DNA from: Clostridiales bacterium
Lineage (GTDB): Bacteria > Bacillota > Clostridia > Oscillospirales > Oscillospiraceae
Reading direction: 5' to 3'
DNA length: 64,000 nt
Assembly (NCBI GenBank): GCA_029010715.1
Contig: JAQXKZ010000028.1
Location: 1-64,000 of the forward strand
Shown: positions 41,143 to 49,152 of the stretch, in pieces
Layout of the letters: each line of letters opens with the position of its first letter
How positions within the stretch are numbered: the first letter of the stretch is position 1
The notes under the pieces: model-generated
Told to the model about the DNA's origin: nothing
The model's database searches: none
What the model saw: only the letters and a program-made list of their open reading frames with translations
Position numbers and translations under genes: made by a program

Positions 41143-41170
41143 ACAGAGCAGGCCAAAAAGCCTGCTCTGT
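41143..41170 (-). terminator. terminator of the CoA-transferase operon
   Basis: ACAGAGCAGGC / GCCTGCTCTGT 11-bp stem with a 6-nt loop; the minus strand continues TTTTTCTTCC. Confidence 0.88.
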
Positions 41171-41202
41171 CTGTTTATGCCGGGTATGTATTATCCGGAG
41201 TA

Positions 41203-41859
41203 TTATTCCATCACACCGACGACGTCGGCAACGGTGAAGTCCGCCTCGGTGCAGGCGCGAATATCTTCAACGGTGTAGCCGGGGGCAAGCTCCCTGAGGA
41301 CGAGGCCGTTGGGAGTGACTTCAAAGTAGCAGCGCTCTGTGACGATGTCGGTGACGCAACGTGCGCCGGTCAGAGGCAGGGTGCACTTCTTGAGTATCTT
41401 GGAAGCGCCGCTCTTCTCGCAGTGATCGGTGGCGACAACGATCTTCTTTACGCCTGCGCAGAGGTCCATCGCGCCGCCCATGCCGGGGACGACCTTACCC
41501 GGGACAATCCAGTTGGCGATGTTGCCCTCCTGGTCGACCTGCAGGGTGCCGAGCACTGTGGCGTCGACGTGTCCGCCGCGGATGAGGCCGAAGGATTCGG
41601 TATGGTCAATGACGCTGCCGCCCTTGATGGTGGAGGTGGGCTGACCGCCGGCGTCAATCAGATCGGGATCGGCGTCGGACCACTTGGGACTGGGGCCGCA
41701 GCCGACTATGCCTATCTCGGCTTCAAGCCAGAGCTCAACGCCTTCGGGCAGGTAGTTGACGCACATGAGCGGAACGCCGATGCCCAGGTTGACGAGATCG
41801 CCGTCCTTGAAGAATTTTGCACAGCGCGAAGCTATGAGAGCACGTCCTGTTAATGCCAT
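41203..41859 (-). CDS. CoA-transferase beta subunit (acetoacetate/butyrate type)
   Basis: 218 aa family I CoA-transferase B chain. VNLGIGVPLMCVNYLPEGVE and LEAEIGIVGCGPSP (catalytic-Glu region, EIG in place of the usual ENG) are visible, then STIKGGSVIDHTESFGLIRGGHVD and PGMGGAMDL. It exchanges CoA between short-chain acyl-CoA and acids such as acetate. AGGAGG precedes the start at 41859; a longer frame to 41952 lies inside subunit A. One nucleotide separates it from subunit A. Confidence 0.92.
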   Translation of the reverse strand: MALTGRALIASRCAKFFKDGDLVNLGIGVPLMCVNYLPEGVELWLEAEIGIVGCGPSPKWSDADPDLIDAGGQPTSTIKGGSVIDHTESFGLIRGGHVDATVLGTLQVDQEGNIANWIVPGKVVPGMGGAMDLCAGVKKIVVATDHCEKSGASKILKKCTLPLTGARCVTDIVTERCYFEVTPNGLVLRELAPGYTVEDIRACTEADFTVADVVGVME

Positions 41860-41860
41860 A

Positions 41861-42592
41861 TCACTTTCCTCCTTCTGCCGCTTTTGCTTCAGCTTTGGCC
41901 TTTGCACGCTGCCACATCGGGCAGAAGGGCTTCTTCTCGCCCTGACGGACATAGACCATGTCTATCACGGGAGCCGGGACGTCGATTTCGTCCGGACCGA
42001 GCTCGCCGACTTCAACAAGCTCCTCGACTTCGACGATAACGGTGTCGGCGGCGTAGGCGCTGTAGCTGTTTGTAGCCCTGCCGGTCAGCCTGAACTGTAT
42101 GTTGCCGGCCGTATCGGCGCGCCATGCCTTTATAAGTGCGATATCACCATGGATAGGCAGTTCGAGCAGGTACTCTTTGCCGTTTATCGTGAGCTTCTGC
42201 TTGCCGTTTTCGACGTCGGTGCCGACGCCGGTCGGGGTCAGGCAGCCGCCGAGTCCGTAACCGCCGCAGCGGATACGCTCTGCAAAGGTGCCCTGGGGGA
42301 TGAACTCGACATCGAGTTCGCCGGCGAGCATCTGATCCTTTGCTACGGGGTTGAGGCCGATATGGGTCGTCTTGAGGCTTCTGACACGGTGGTCAACTAT
42401 CAGCCTGCCGACGCCCTGATCGGGCATACCGCCGGATACGGCTACGGCGTCAATGTTTTTGACGTCGGTTTTGAGGAGACCGGTTATGATCTCTTCGGCG
42501 GAAAGCTCGCCGTGCCAGTCGCCGAACAGAACGGTCTGACCGTCCTTGAACGCCGATACGGCCTGCTCCAATGTTACGACTTTATTCTTCAA
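41861..42592 (-). CDS. CoA-transferase alpha subunit
   Basis: 243 aa. Alpha-chain pattern: TLEQAVSAFKDGQTVLFGDWHG, IRCGGYGLGGCLTPTGVGTDVE (CoA site), and ADTAGNIQFRLTGRATN. A TTG start at 42592 is set by AAAGGTGG 7 nt upstream; a TTG 6 codons earlier overlaps that site. Forms the heteromer with the next gene. The C-terminal tail is Lys/Ala-rich. Confidence 0.92.
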   Translation of the reverse strand: MKNKVVTLEQAVSAFKDGQTVLFGDWHGELSAEEIITGLLKTDVKNIDAVAVSGGMPDQGVGRLIVDHRVRSLKTTHIGLNPVAKDQMLAGELDVEFIPQGTFAERIRCGGYGLGGCLTPTGVGTDVENGKQKLTINGKEYLLELPIHGDIALIKAWRADTAGNIQFRLTGRATNSYSAYAADTVIVEVEELVEVGELGPDEIDVPAPVIDMVYVRQGEKKPFCPMWQRAKAKAEAKAAEGGK

Positions 42593-42632
42593 TTGTCTTC
42601 CACCTTTCAATTAGTGATTGTGATTTCCGTGC

Positions 42633-43253
42633 TTACTCCGTACTTACTGATTTGGCCTTGAGCAGAGGCTTCATCAACGGCAATACGGTCCGCCCGAAAG
42701 CGGTGTTGAGCTGGACGGCGCTGGCGCAGTACAGGCCAAGCGAACCCGATATGAACAGAAGGATGGCGACGATCATCTTTACGACCGGTGCGGCGGCGCC
42801 GAGGATGCAGAGGTCATTGAGCGTGACGCCTATAAGCGCGATGTCCGTAATGATAATCATCATTCCGAAGGTTCCGTTCGCGGTCAGGAGATAGGCGGGG
42901 CTCCAGAGGATAAGCGCGATAGTGCATGCGCCCCATCCGAGGCCTTCGACAACGGTGCTGTACGGGACCATGAGCACAAACAGGCAGAGCCATTTGGCAA
43001 TGCTGCTTATGCCGCCCGCGAGCATGAAAAAGCCCTGGAAGAAGTTGAACACGTTGCCGCCGAGCAGCTCTCCGTGTTCGAGCTCCTTGCATGCGACCAC
43101 TATCTGAATTACGAATCCGCCGATGAGCCATGCGCCCAGCAGGACCAGCCCTTCGGGACCTACTATTCCGCTAAAGACTCCGAAAAAAGTGTAACAAGCT
43201 ACTGCGAATGCAACCAGGCCGGAAGGCCCGGGGGAAGCGCTGTGGTGATCCAT
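42633..43253 (-). CDS. AceTr (GPR1/FUN34/SatP) family acetate/short-chain acid transporter
   Basis: 206 aa, six TM helices. SPGPSGLVAFAVACYTFFG matches the NPAPLGL family signature, and FFQGFFMLAGG is the pore motif region. Family members move acetate or succinate with H+. Being between the crotonase and CoA-transferase genes suggests export or uptake of an acid made or used by them. AAGGAGG precedes the ATG. Confidence 0.9.
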   Translation of the reverse strand: MDHHSASPGPSGLVAFAVACYTFFGVFSGIVGPEGLVLLGAWLIGGFVIQIVVACKELEHGELLGGNVFNFFQGFFMLAGGISSIAKWLCLFVLMVPYSTVVEGLGWGACTIALILWSPAYLLTANGTFGMMIIITDIALIGVTLNDLCILGAAAPVVKMIVAILLFISGSLGLYCASAVQLNTAFGRTVLPLMKPLLKAKSVSTE

Positions 43254-43399
43254 AGTTTTTCCTCCTTAAAAGTCAGTCGGTCAATTTGCGGCTGCATATC
43301 TTTTATTCACTTTTCTGCTTTTTCTGTCTCTGTGTAGGTCTCTTTTCTGCTCAGTCTGCCAGTATTGCGGATAAAGTACCTTTTTAATAATAAAGAGAC

Positions 43400-44194
43400 T
43401 TATTTGCCTTCGAACGCGGCCTTACGCTTCTCCATAAACGCCTTGCAGCCTTCCTGGAAGTCCATGGATGCCGCACACTCACGCTGCGTGGGTATCTCGG
43501 TCTCTTCGAGCCACTTCTTGTAGTCGGCGTAGCAGGTGTCGTAGATCTGCTTTTTGATGTTCTTGTAGGAAATCAGCGGACCTGCGGCGAGCTTCTTGGC
43601 AAACTTCATTGTGACTTCATCGAGCTCCTCGGGAGTGGTGACCTTGTAAGCGAGGCCAAGAGCCTTGGCTTCCTCTGCGCCCATGGGACGGCCGGTGGCG
43701 GCCAGCTCCATTGCGCGTGCGGCGCCTATGCTCTTGCCGAGCAGATAGGTAGCGCCGGTATCGGGGACAAGGCCCAGATTGACAAAGGCCAGGATGAACT
43801 TCGCGTTGTCGGCGCAGATCATGAAATCTCCGCCCAGAGCAAGACTGACGCCGGCGCCTGCAGCAGCACCGCACACGGAGGTGATGACCATCTTGCTCAT
43901 CTTCTTCAGACCGTCAGCGACAACGCCGACCTTGCCGATAAGGCCGTCCATGTTGACCTCGCCGCCAGCCTGAATGAGCTGATAGAAGTAGCCGATATCG
44001 CCGCCTGCGGAAAACGCCCTGTTGGTGCCCTTTATGACGAGTACCTTGACAGCGGGATCTTTCTCCGCGGCATCCACGACGTACATAAGCTCATCGGCCA
44101 TCTGCTCGTCAATGGCGTTGAGGTTCTTCATGTAGTTCATCGTGACCACAGCGATACCGTCCTCGACCGTGTAGATCAGTTTCTTGAGTTCCAT
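43400..44194 (-). CDS. enoyl-CoA hydratase/isomerase (crotonase) family protein
   Basis: 264 aa. Oxyanion-hole segments AFSAGGDIGYFY and CGAAAGAGVSLALGGD are present. At the usual second catalytic Glu, the protein reads GLVPDTGATYLL, with Asp as in PaaG-type isomerases, so simple hydratase activity is not assured. First gene of crotonase-transporter-CoAT A-CoAT B. GAGGAATT precedes the start. Confidence 0.9.
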   Translation of the reverse strand: MELKKLIYTVEDGIAVVTMNYMKNLNAIDEQMADELMYVVDAAEKDPAVKVLVIKGTNRAFSAGGDIGYFYQLIQAGGEVNMDGLIGKVGVVADGLKKMSKMVITSVCGAAAGAGVSLALGGDFMICADNAKFILAFVNLGLVPDTGATYLLGKSIGAARAMELAATGRPMGAEEAKALGLAYKVTTPEELDEVTMKFAKKLAAGPLISYKNIKKQIYDTCYADYKKWLEETEIPTQRECAASMDFQEGCKAFMEKRKAAFEGK

Positions 44195-44380
44195 AGAAAT
44201 TCCTCCTCAACAGAATTAAGAATATATTGACCGGCGTGGGGTCGGCACACCGGCATTCTATAAACAATATGCGCGAAAGCATGACTGTATGCAGCTGAGC
44301 ACAAGTTTGTTTCGACGTATTATACAAAAAGCATAATAATTAATACTCGCCATGACGATTTATTGTCTGCTTTTTATACA

Positions 44381-44409
44381 ATTGTAGCACTGAAACAGGT
44401 GTTTTACAA
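44381..44409 (-). promoter_or_regulatory. promoter of the crotonase-CoA-transferase operon
   Basis: TTGTAA (44404-44409), 17 bp, TACAAT (44381-44386) on the minus strand, with a 5' UTR of about 180 nt. The plus strand at 44463 has a TTGACA with no matching gene. The remainder of 44195-44544 shows nothing else. Confidence 0.6.
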
Positions 44410-44544
44410 TGTACATGCTCTACAATAAAAAAGGTTATTTTTTTGGCATTTTGACATGCTCTTGACAAATGTAAATACACTTATCTATTACGGCAGCGTG
44501 CTAATTGAACAGAGTAAAACGCGCTCAGAACCCGAAATCCGGAT

Positions 44545-44595
44545 AAAAAAAGCAGTATCGCCTGACGGATAAAACGTTTTCCGGGGCAATGCTGC
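44545..44595 (-). terminator. terminator of the two-component operon
   Basis: Minus strand GCAGCATTGCC pairs with GGCGATACTGC (one mismatch, one wobble), then TTTTTTTATCC. Confidence 0.65.
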
Positions 44596-44623
44596 CGAAA
44601 TATATGGATGCGGATCCGGACGC

Positions 44624-45862
44624 TTATTTCAGCGCCGCGGTAAATTCAATGACCGGGCCGGGCTGAAGCTGAGCGCAGATCGTCCCGCCGTGAGCTTCGA
44701 CTATACCTCTGGCTATTGACAGGCCGATACCGAAGCCGCCGGTAGCGGAGCTGCGCGACATGTCCGGCCTGTAGAAGCGGTCGAATAAGCGGCCGGTTTC
44801 GTCCGGTTCAATGCCGCTGCAGGCGTTTGAGCAGCGAAGTACTGTGCCGTGCCGCTCTTTTTTCAGGCTTATGCGGATCGGGCCGGGTGCGGCGTATTTG
44901 ACGGCGTTGTCGAGGAGAATGGAGCAGAGCTGGCGTATCGCCGACTCATCCCCGTGATACTGCAGGCCGTTTTCGATATCCGTCACGAGTTCATGCCCGG
45001 CGCACCCGGCGGACGCCCGGAAGCTCTCCGCCGTGTCAGCGACCGCTGCGCTTATATCAAAATCCGACCTGACCATGCCCGGATCCTCCTCGTCCATACG
45101 CGACAGTGTGACGAGACCGCATACAAGATCGCGCATCTTATCGGTCTGGGCCTGTATTTTCCCGAGCCACTTATTTTCGCCTATCTCCATCTTCAATACG
45201 CCGAGACAGGTCGTTATTACCGTGAGCGGGGTTTTCAGCTCATGTCCGGCGTCGGTTATGAACTGCTTCTGCTGTTCGGCGCTGCGTATCACGGGTGCGA
45301 CCGCGCTGCGCGAGAACAGCAGCACCAGCAGGTATGTGGCGAGCGTACACACTGCAACGGCAATGACGGACAGGAGCGCGAAGGTCTTTACGGTGCGCAT
45401 CTGCTGATAGCAGTCGATAAAGACCGCCATGTAATCCTCGTCCGACTCGCACGTCACAAGAAACCTGTAACCGTCGGTGTAACCGTAGCCCGTGCCGTGA
45501 CTGAGCGCTCTGGCCAGGTAGTAGTCCACGTTGTCCGGAGTGACGGCGGCGATGTTCCTCAGATTGGCCTCAGACATAAAGCCATCGCCGTTAAAACGCA
45601 GCACAAAGAAACGCGTGGAATACGGCGTCTCCTGTGTGACAGGGCCGGCGGGTCTTGAGCCGGGCCTGCCTGAGGGCGGCTCGGAGCGGCCCGGAGATGG
45701 AATCGCGCCCCGGTTGTCTGAAATGAGATCGAGCATTACCTTTATTCCGGAGTCGACCGAAATGAAGTTCGCGGCATTTACGATGATGCAGAGCGTGAGC
45801 ATGACCAGCATGACGGAGAGCATGGAAATGCGTATGAACTTTTTCTGCAGACGCCTTATCAT
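44624..45862 (-). CDS. sensor histidine kinase
   Basis: 412 aa. TM1 (about 12-34), extracytoplasmic sensor (about 35-160) with a Pro/Gly/Ser-rich loop, TM2 (about 163-187), then HisKA with phospho-His in TDAGHELKTPLTVI. HATPase N box is LCSILLDNAVKYA, with G boxes GGFGIGLSIARGIVEAHGG. The start overlaps the response-regulator stop (ATGA). The signal is unknown. Confidence 0.93.
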   Translation of the reverse strand: MIRRLQKKFIRISMLSVMLVMLTLCIIVNAANFISVDSGIKVMLDLISDNRGAIPSPGRSEPPSGRPGSRPAGPVTQETPYSTRFFVLRFNGDGFMSEANLRNIAAVTPDNVDYYLARALSHGTGYGYTDGYRFLVTCESDEDYMAVFIDCYQQMRTVKTFALLSVIAVAVCTLATYLLVLLFSRSAVAPVIRSAEQQKQFITDAGHELKTPLTVITTCLGVLKMEIGENKWLGKIQAQTDKMRDLVCGLVTLSRMDEEDPGMVRSDFDISAAVADTAESFRASAGCAGHELVTDIENGLQYHGDESAIRQLCSILLDNAVKYAAPGPIRISLKKERHGTVLRCSNACSGIEPDETGRLFDRFYRPDMSRSSATGGFGIGLSIARGIVEAHGGTICAQLQPGPVIEFTAALK

Positions 45863-46533
45863 TTTGACGCCTCCAGTACATAGCCCATGCCGCGTATGGC
45901 GCGTATGGCGGCGGCTGAGCCTATGGACTTAAGCTTCTTGCGCAGGTTGGAAACATGTACCCAGACGACGTTTATTTCGGCCTCGCAGTCCCAGCCCCAG
46001 ACGCGCTCCATGATCTTGTCGGCGGAGAATATGACCCCCGGCGAGCCGAGCAGAAGCTCCATAAGCTGATACTCCTTGCCGCTAAGCCTTGTCGCCTCAT
46101 TTTCGCAGCGGAGCATCGCGCTGCTGCAGTCCAGACTCAGGTCTCCGGCGCTGAGCACGCGCGGCCTGTATTCTCCGCCGCGGCGCAGCATGGCCCTGAT
46201 ACGCGAGAGCAGCTCGTCAGGCGCGAAGGGCTTGGGCAGGTAGTCATCCGCGCCGGCGTCAAAGCCGGTTATGCGGTCATCCTTCTGCCCCTTTGCCGTC
46301 AGCAGCATCACGGGTGTGGCTATGCCATCCTCGCGCAGCCGTGTCAGCACCTGAAGACCGCTGAGCCTGGGCATCATTATATCGAGGATGAGCGCGTCGT
46401 ATGCGCCCGTGGAGGCATATTCATATGCGTCGGCCCCGTTGTTTACGGTATCGACGCTGTAGTTGTGCCTCTCAAGAAAGACCGTCAAGGCTTCGGCCAG
46501 ATCATTTTCGTCCTCCGCGATTAAAAGTTTCAT
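45859..46533 (-). CDS. OmpR/PhoB family response regulator
   Basis: 224 aa. Receiver domain with acidic pocket EDEND, phospho-Asp in ALILDIMMPRLSG (about D51), and K in LPKPFAPDELL. Winged-helix effector (about 125-222: LSGKEYQLMELLLGSPG, VWVHVSNLRKKL, IRGMGYVL). The ATG at 46533 follows AGGAGACGG; upstream extension is not supported. Cotranscribed and coupled with the kinase. A phased direct repeat at 46645-46662 is a likely target. Confidence 0.94.
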   Translation of the reverse strand: MKLLIAEDENDLAEALTVFLERHNYSVDTVNNGADAYEYASTGAYDALILDIMMPRLSGLQVLTRLREDGIATPVMLLTAKGQKDDRITGFDAGADDYLPKPFAPDELLSRIRAMLRRGGEYRPRVLSAGDLSLDCSSAMLRCENEATRLSGKEYQLMELLLGSPGVIFSADKIMERVWGWDCEAEINVVWVHVSNLRKKLKSIGSAAAIRAIRGMGYVLEASK

Positions 46534-46644
46534 GGACCGTCTCCTGAATATTGTTGTCTGATGTGATCTACCGGTTGAATCAATCACTATTATATGTATG
46601 TACTTAAACTCAGGCTAAAGCAGGACTGAAAAATTGTTCCGGCT

Positions 46645-46662
46645 GCTTTAGATCAGCTTTAG
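46645..46662 (+). promoter_or_regulatory. OmpR-type direct repeat with 11-bp phasing
   Basis: GCTTTAG-ATCA-GCTTTAG; repeat starts are exactly 11 bp apart. An inverted CTAAAGC lies at 46615-46621. Ten bp downstream is TACCCT (46673-46678), a weak -10. This geometry (direct repeats in place of a -35 box) is typical for PhoB/OmpR-type activators. Confidence 0.5.
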
Positions 46663-46728
46663 TTTCATGGCGTACCCTGTGGACTGGGCTCAGGATGAGA
46701 CTGATACACCAAACGAAAAGGAGTGCTT

Positions 46729-46863
46729 ATGATGAAGAAGCTCAGGCGTCTGTACCGACGCTGTTTTCACTGGCTCCTGCGGCCGGGAACGAGCAGACCT
46801 TACCGGGAGCTGTGCCGCCGGAGACGATGGAATATGTCGTTACAGGCCAGGTACCGGAAGTGA
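46729..46863 (+). CDS. possible small basic protein downstream of the direct repeat
   Basis: 44 aa, Arg-rich (MMKKLRRLYRRCFHWLLRPG...), preceded by AAAAGGAG at 5 nt. It lies divergently from the response regulator and just past the OmpR-type repeats, as a target gene would. Arg-richness can also be a by-product of GC-rich sequence read in a wrong frame; a 64-codon frame from 46695 has more ordinary composition but no ribosome site. Uncertain. Confidence 0.3.
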   Translation: MMKKLRRLYRRCFHWLLRPGTSRPYRELCRRRRWNMSLQARYRK

Positions 46864-47020
46864 ATGGTGCGTCGCGGCCGACACTTTAAAGCATTATAAC
46901 ATGTAACGGCACTAAAGTCACTGCCGGAGTTTCCGGCGCCGGAAAATGCTCCGGTGTGGGCGGCCCTCATAGGGGAAAACGGGAAGTCGAACTCCCCACT
47001 GACTGAACGTTTTTAAAAAT

Positions 47021-47050
47021 GTGCCCGGATGGCTTCTGCCGTCGGGGCAC
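47021..47050 (-). terminator. terminator of the collagen-like gene
   Basis: GTGCCCGGATGGC / GCCGTCGGGGCAC imperfect stem with a TTCT loop; the minus strand continues ATTTTTAAAAA. Confidence 0.75.
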
Positions 47051-47076
47051 AAAATGTTTTTGGGGGTATGTTGCTG

Positions 47077-47742
47077 TCAGGCGAGCTTTACGACAGTCAG
47101 GGTGCTGTTGCTGTATGTGACTGAGTTGCCGGTGTTGTTGAGCACAGTCAGCGTCTGGGATGTCGTCGGGCTCAATATTGCGGTGAGTACGACACGCACG
47201 CGGCCGCTGCCGGTCTGGCTTACCGACGTTTTTGCATACTGCAGGGCGCTCCCGCCGAGCGCCAGTGCCGCGCCCGTATTACCGGATCCGCAGGCTGTTG
47301 TGTCGGCAGCGAAGTTCACCAGATACTCGCCCGGAGCCAGTGTGACGCCGGTCGTGCCGCTGGCTGTGATATTGCCGCCGGAATGTATCACGTTGCTGCC
47401 GAGCGCTACCGGTGAGCCGTTGATAATGGCTGTGGGGTAGCAATTGTACAGCATGGCGTTCTCGCTCGTCGCAGCCGTCCCTGCCGGCCCCTGCGGCCCG
47501 GTTTTGCCTGCCGGCCCCTGCGGACCCTGCGGCCCGGCGGTGCCCGCCGCGCCTGCCGGCCCCTGTGCTCCGGTCTCTCCGACAGGCCCCTGCGGACCTA
47601 TCGGTCCCTGTGGTCCCATAGGTCCCTGGGGCCCCATCGGTCCGGCGGGACCTACATTGTTCCCGCAGCCGCAACCGCAGCCACAGCCGCCGCTGCGGCT
47701 GTTCTGGTATATCTTGGTGGAATAGAGGTCGTTATCCTGCAT
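47077..47742 (-). CDS. collagen-like (Gly-X-Y) protein with BclA-type C-terminal domain
   Basis: 221 aa. A short N-terminus ([19 protein letters not shown]) leads into an alternating CGCGCGCG tract. About 20 Gly-X-Y triplets follow ([20 protein letters not shown] style), then a compact beta-rich C-terminal domain (about 95-221), as in BclA/exosporium glycoproteins. No signal peptide, as with spore-surface proteins. Likely a trimeric filament on the spore or cell surface (inference). TTGGAGG precedes the start at 47742; a longer frame to 48075 is rejected for lack of support. Confidence 0.87.
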   Translation of the reverse strand: MQDNDLYSTKIYQNSRSGGCGCGCGCGNNVGPAGPMGPQGPMGPQGPIGPQGPVGETGAQGPAGAAGTAGPQGPQGPAGKTGPQGPAGTAATSENAMLYNCYPTAIINGSPVALGSNVIHSGGNITASGTTGVTLAPGEYLVNFAADTTACGSGNTGAALALGGSALQYAKTSVSQTGSGRVRVVLTAILSPTTSQTLTVLNNTGNSVTYSNSTLTVVKLA

Positions 47743-47859
47743 AGCTATCCTCCAAAAGGCAGAGATTGAGGTCTCCCTCAGGGCAGTATATGAGGTGAGC
47801 TCCGGCTTTGTCATTGCGCCGGGCGGCGTGCATGACGGAAGTTTTTTTAAAAAAGCATA

Positions 47860-47888
47860 TTGACAAAGCAGGAATGAAGGAATATAAT
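47860..47888 (+). promoter_or_regulatory. perfect consensus promoter of cysK with candidate Rrf2 site
   Basis: TTGACA (47860-47865), 17 bp, TATAAT (47883-47888). At the expected start site lies ACCTA-CAGGA-TAGGT (47896-47910), a perfect 5-bp-arm dyad. It might be the operator of the Rrf2 regulator encoded two genes downstream (inference). Confidence 0.85.
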
Positions 47889-47976
47889 ACAACCAACCTA
47901 CAGGATAGGTAGTTAAAAATAACCGGCGCAGCGCCGCAGACATGCGGAGCACCGGGCGAAGAGGAGATGCGGCTGT

Positions 47977-48033
47977 ATGAAGCTTGCTGTAAAACCGGTG
48001 AATACCTTTCGATGTATTCGATGTATTATTTAG
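47977..48033 (+). CDS. candidate cysteine-codon leader peptide upstream of cysK
   Basis: 18 codons, [18 protein letters not shown], with GAGGAG 10 nt before the ATG. The Cys codons lie in a tandem 9-bp repeat (CGATGTATT twice) just before the stop, 110 nt before cysK. Cys-bearing leader peptides regulate sulfur genes by attenuation in actinobacteria. An overlapping 46-codon frame from 47966, also Cys-rich, has its ATG touching the ribosome site and is less likely. Confidence 0.45.
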   Translation: MKLAVKPVNTFRCIRCII

Positions 48034-48142
48034 AAGCCTGTATGTCACGGCGCTGCAAAGAGGGCGCTGCGGCATTACCGCCGGAAAGACAAATCAACAA
48101 AAACTGACTGTTTATAGTTTATGAATAAAAGGAGAGCTCATC

Positions 48143-49075
48143 ATGTCCAACATATACACTTCCGCTGACCAGCTTATAGGTAAGACTCCTCTTCTGGAGC
48201 TGACTCATATAGAAAAGAAATACGGCCTCAAAGCCAAAATCGTTGCAAAACTGGAGTACTTCAATCCCGCCGGCTCCGTCAAGGACAGGATCGGCAAGGC
48301 CATGATAGACGACGCTGAAAAGAAGGGCATCCTCAACGCCGACTCGGTTATAATCGAGCCTACTTCCGGCAACACCGGCATCGGTCTTGCGTCCGTCGCG
48401 GCTGCCAGAGGCTACAGGATAATAATCGTCATGCCCGAGACCATGTCCGTCGAGCGCCGCCAGCTCATGAAGGCCTACGGCGCCGAGCTTGTGCTCACCG
48501 AGGGGGCCAAGGGCATGAAGGGCGCCATTGAAAAGGCCAATGAGCTTGCCCGGGAGATACCGAACAGCTTTGTTCCCGGCCAGTTTGTTAACGAAGCTAA
48601 CCCTAAGGCACACTTTGACAGCACCGGCCCCGAAATATATGAGGACACCGACGGCGAGGTCGACTACTTTGTAGCGGGCGTCGGCACCGGCGGCACCATC
48701 ACCGGCGTGGGCCGCTACCTTAAGAGCAAAAAGCCGGACGTCAAGGTTGTCGCCGTTGAGCCGGCCACATCCGCCGTGCTCTCGACCGGCGTTGCCGGCG
48801 CGCATAAGATACAGGGTATCGGAGCCGGTTTTGTCCCGAAGGTGCTGGATACGGGCGTGTATGATGAGATCATCACCGTGCCCAACGAGGCTGCCTTTGC
48901 CACCGGTAAGGACATCGGCAAGAGCGAGGGCGTACTGGTCGGTATATCCTCCGGCGCCGCCGTATGGGCCGCGATAGAGATTGCGAAGCGCCCCGAGAGC
49001 GAGGGCAAGACTATCGTCGTGCTGCTGCCCGATACAGGCGACAGATACCTCTCCACTCCGCTGTTTGCGGACTGA
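48143..49075 (+). CDS. cysK: cysteine synthase A (O-acetylserine sulfhydrylase)
   Basis: 310 aa PLP enzyme. Lys in [14 protein letters not shown] binds [13 protein letters not shown] binds the substrate, [11 protein letters not shown] holds the phosphate, and GISSGAAV and [13 protein letters not shown] complete the family pattern. Makes Cys from O-acetylserine and sulfide. AAAGGAG precedes the ATG. The long 5' UTR (about 250 nt) carries a candidate leader peptide. Ended by its own terminator, then mnmA. Confidence 0.97.
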   Translation: MSNIYTSADQLIGKTPLLELTHIEKKYGLKAKIVAKLEYFNPAGSVKDRIGKAMIDDAEKKGILNADSVIIEPTSGNTGIGLASVAAARGYRIIIVMPETMSVERRQLMKAYGAELVLTEGAKGMKGAIEKANELAREIPNSFVPGQFVNEANPKAHFDSTGPEIYEDTDGEVDYFVAGVGTGGTITGVGRYLKSKKPDVKVVAVEPATSAVLSTGVAGAHKIQGIGAGFVPKVLDTGVYDEIITVPNEAAFATGKDIGKSEGVLVGISSGAAVWAAIEIAKRPESEGKTIVVLLPDTGDRYLSTPLFAD

Positions 49076-49086
49076 TATGACTGCCG

Positions 49087-49118
49087 GTCCCGGCGGGAAA
49101 AACCCGCCGGGACTTTTT
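49087..49118 (+). terminator. terminator after cysK
   Basis: GTCCCGGCGGG / CCCGCCGGGAC 11-bp stem, A5 loop, T5. Confidence 0.9.
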
Positions 49119-49152
49119 GCGGAAATGATTTCTGACATATACGGATAAAAAC

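Noticed and set aside
46695-46889. 64-codon frame overlapping the small basic ORF
   Set aside because: No ribosome site at its ATG; kept only as an alternative to the 46729 ORF.
47500-47680. Periodic 9-bp repeats
   Set aside because: Explained by Gly-X-Y codons of the collagen-like gene.
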